From Dysgonamonadaceae bacterium (GTDB lineage Bacteria > Bacteroidota > Bacteroidia > Bacteroidales > Azobacteroidaceae): a DNA stretch of 8,447 nt. Numbering within the stretch: the stretch's first letter is position 1; the number at the start of each line of letters is the position of its first letter. The translations under genes were made by a program, and so were the position numbers. Shown here piece by piece: positions 7,980 to 8,447 of this stretch. The notes below the pieces were generated by a model. It was not told where the DNA came from. It saw only the letters and a list, made by a program, of their open reading frames with translations, and did no database searches. The stretch covers positions 1-8,447 of the forward strand of contig JAISKG010000181.1 of assembly GCA_031261015.1 (NCBI GenBank), written 5' to 3'.

Positions 7980-8447
7980 ATGAATTATTACGAATTAAAA
8001 TTGTCGATTCTCCCAAACACGGAAATTAATCGCGACGTGCTGTCGGCGGTACTGGCCGACGCTGGTTTTGAAAGTTTTGTCGAATCCGAACGAGGTTTGG
8101 ATGCGTATATTTCCGGGAAAAATTACGACGAGGAAAAACTCGCCGAAACGTTGGCTAACTTACCGTTACCCAATACGTCCATTCAATATCGTATCGAAGA
8201 AATTCCCGATCAAAATTGGAATGAAACTTGGGAAAAACATTTTTTCGAGCCGATCGTTATCGACCAGCAAGTGGTGATTCACAGCTCGTTTCACATCGAT
8301 GTCCCTCTCCTACCCTACGATGTGACGATCGATCCGAAAATGGCTTTCGGCACCGGTCATCATGCCACGACTAATCTGATGGTTTCGTACTTGCTGGAAT
8401 TGGATTTGAATGGCAAATCGTGCTTGGATATGGGTTGCGGCACCGCC
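7980..8447 (+). CDS. prmA: Ribosomal protein L11 methyltransferase, 3'-truncated by window edge
   Basis: PrmA trimethylates ribosomal protein L11 using S-adenosylmethionine; it is usually dispensable for growth. The frame opens with ATG at 7980 and runs in frame to the last base, giving 156 of an expected 280 or so residues. The N-terminal L11-recognition domain occupies about 1-65 (MNYYELKLSI...), followed by DQNWNETWEKHF (77-88), typical of the linker. The methyltransferase domain shows IDPKMAFGTGHHATT (117-131), the PrmA signature, and LDMGCGTA (149-156), SAM-binding motif I, where the window ends. The start is preceded by an A/T-rich leader with no Shine-Dalgarno site and a -7 candidate at 7946-7953. 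The gene diverges from pfp. The remaining SAM-binding motifs and the C-terminus lie beyond the window. Confidence 0.95.
   Translation, partial: MNYYELKLSILPNTEINRDVLSAVLADAGFESFVESERGLDAYISGKNYDEEKLAETLANLPLPNTSIQYRIEEIPDQNWNETWEKHFFEPIVIDQQVVIHSSFHIDVPLLPYDVTIDPKMAFGTGHHATTNLMVSYLLELDLNGKSCLDMGCGTA

Noticed and set aside
8068..8277. 69-codon rightward frame near the window end
   Set aside because: It lies in another frame inside prmA, which is clearly coding from 7980 to the window end.

Overview
The window looks like a stretch of core chromosome from a member of the Bacteroidota, most likely the order Bacteroidales. Three things point there. The protein variants are of the type I associate with Bacteroidales: a PPi-dependent phosphofructokinase of the long class opening [16 protein letters not shown], and a PheS with a four-cysteine CxxC...CxxC insert. 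Start codons mostly sit behind A/T-rich leaders without a clear Shine-Dalgarno sequence. TAnnTTTG-type -7 promoter elements are recognisable. Base composition looks uniform and moderate (mid-40s % GC by eye). This assignment is inference; no search was run.

Layout. Positions 1-3178 read rightward: the 3' part of glmS (its 5' end lies outside the window), pheS (14 bp later) and nth (ATGA overlap with pheS), a compact likely operon. Positions 3156-7860 read leftward and, in transcription order, hold pfp, an Uma2-family nuclease gene (ATGA overlap with pfp), pepT (24 bp later) and gcvT (38 bp later, with a good promoter candidate of its own in the pepT tail). The two groups meet tail to tail, with the nth and gcvT coding ends overlapping by 23 bp. 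A 119-bp divergent intergenic region then separates pfp from a rightward prmA, which runs off the window end.

Function. The genes are housekeeping and do not form one pathway: amino-sugar synthesis for the cell wall (GlmS), tRNA charging (PheS), base-excision repair (Nth), one-carbon metabolism (GcvT), peptide turnover (PepT), PPi-linked glycolysis (PFP) and ribosomal protein methylation (PrmA). All reading frames are intact, and the catalytic or ligand residues I could place are present. The one accessory-looking gene is the Uma2-family nuclease, translationally coupled to pfp.

I found no CRISPR array, insertion sequence, tRNA or rRNA gene, prophage part or evident novel multi-gene system. 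Outside the coding regions the only sizeable gap is the 119-bp one, so no stretch over 300 bases lacks a gene. The observations in Part 2 are therefore modest.
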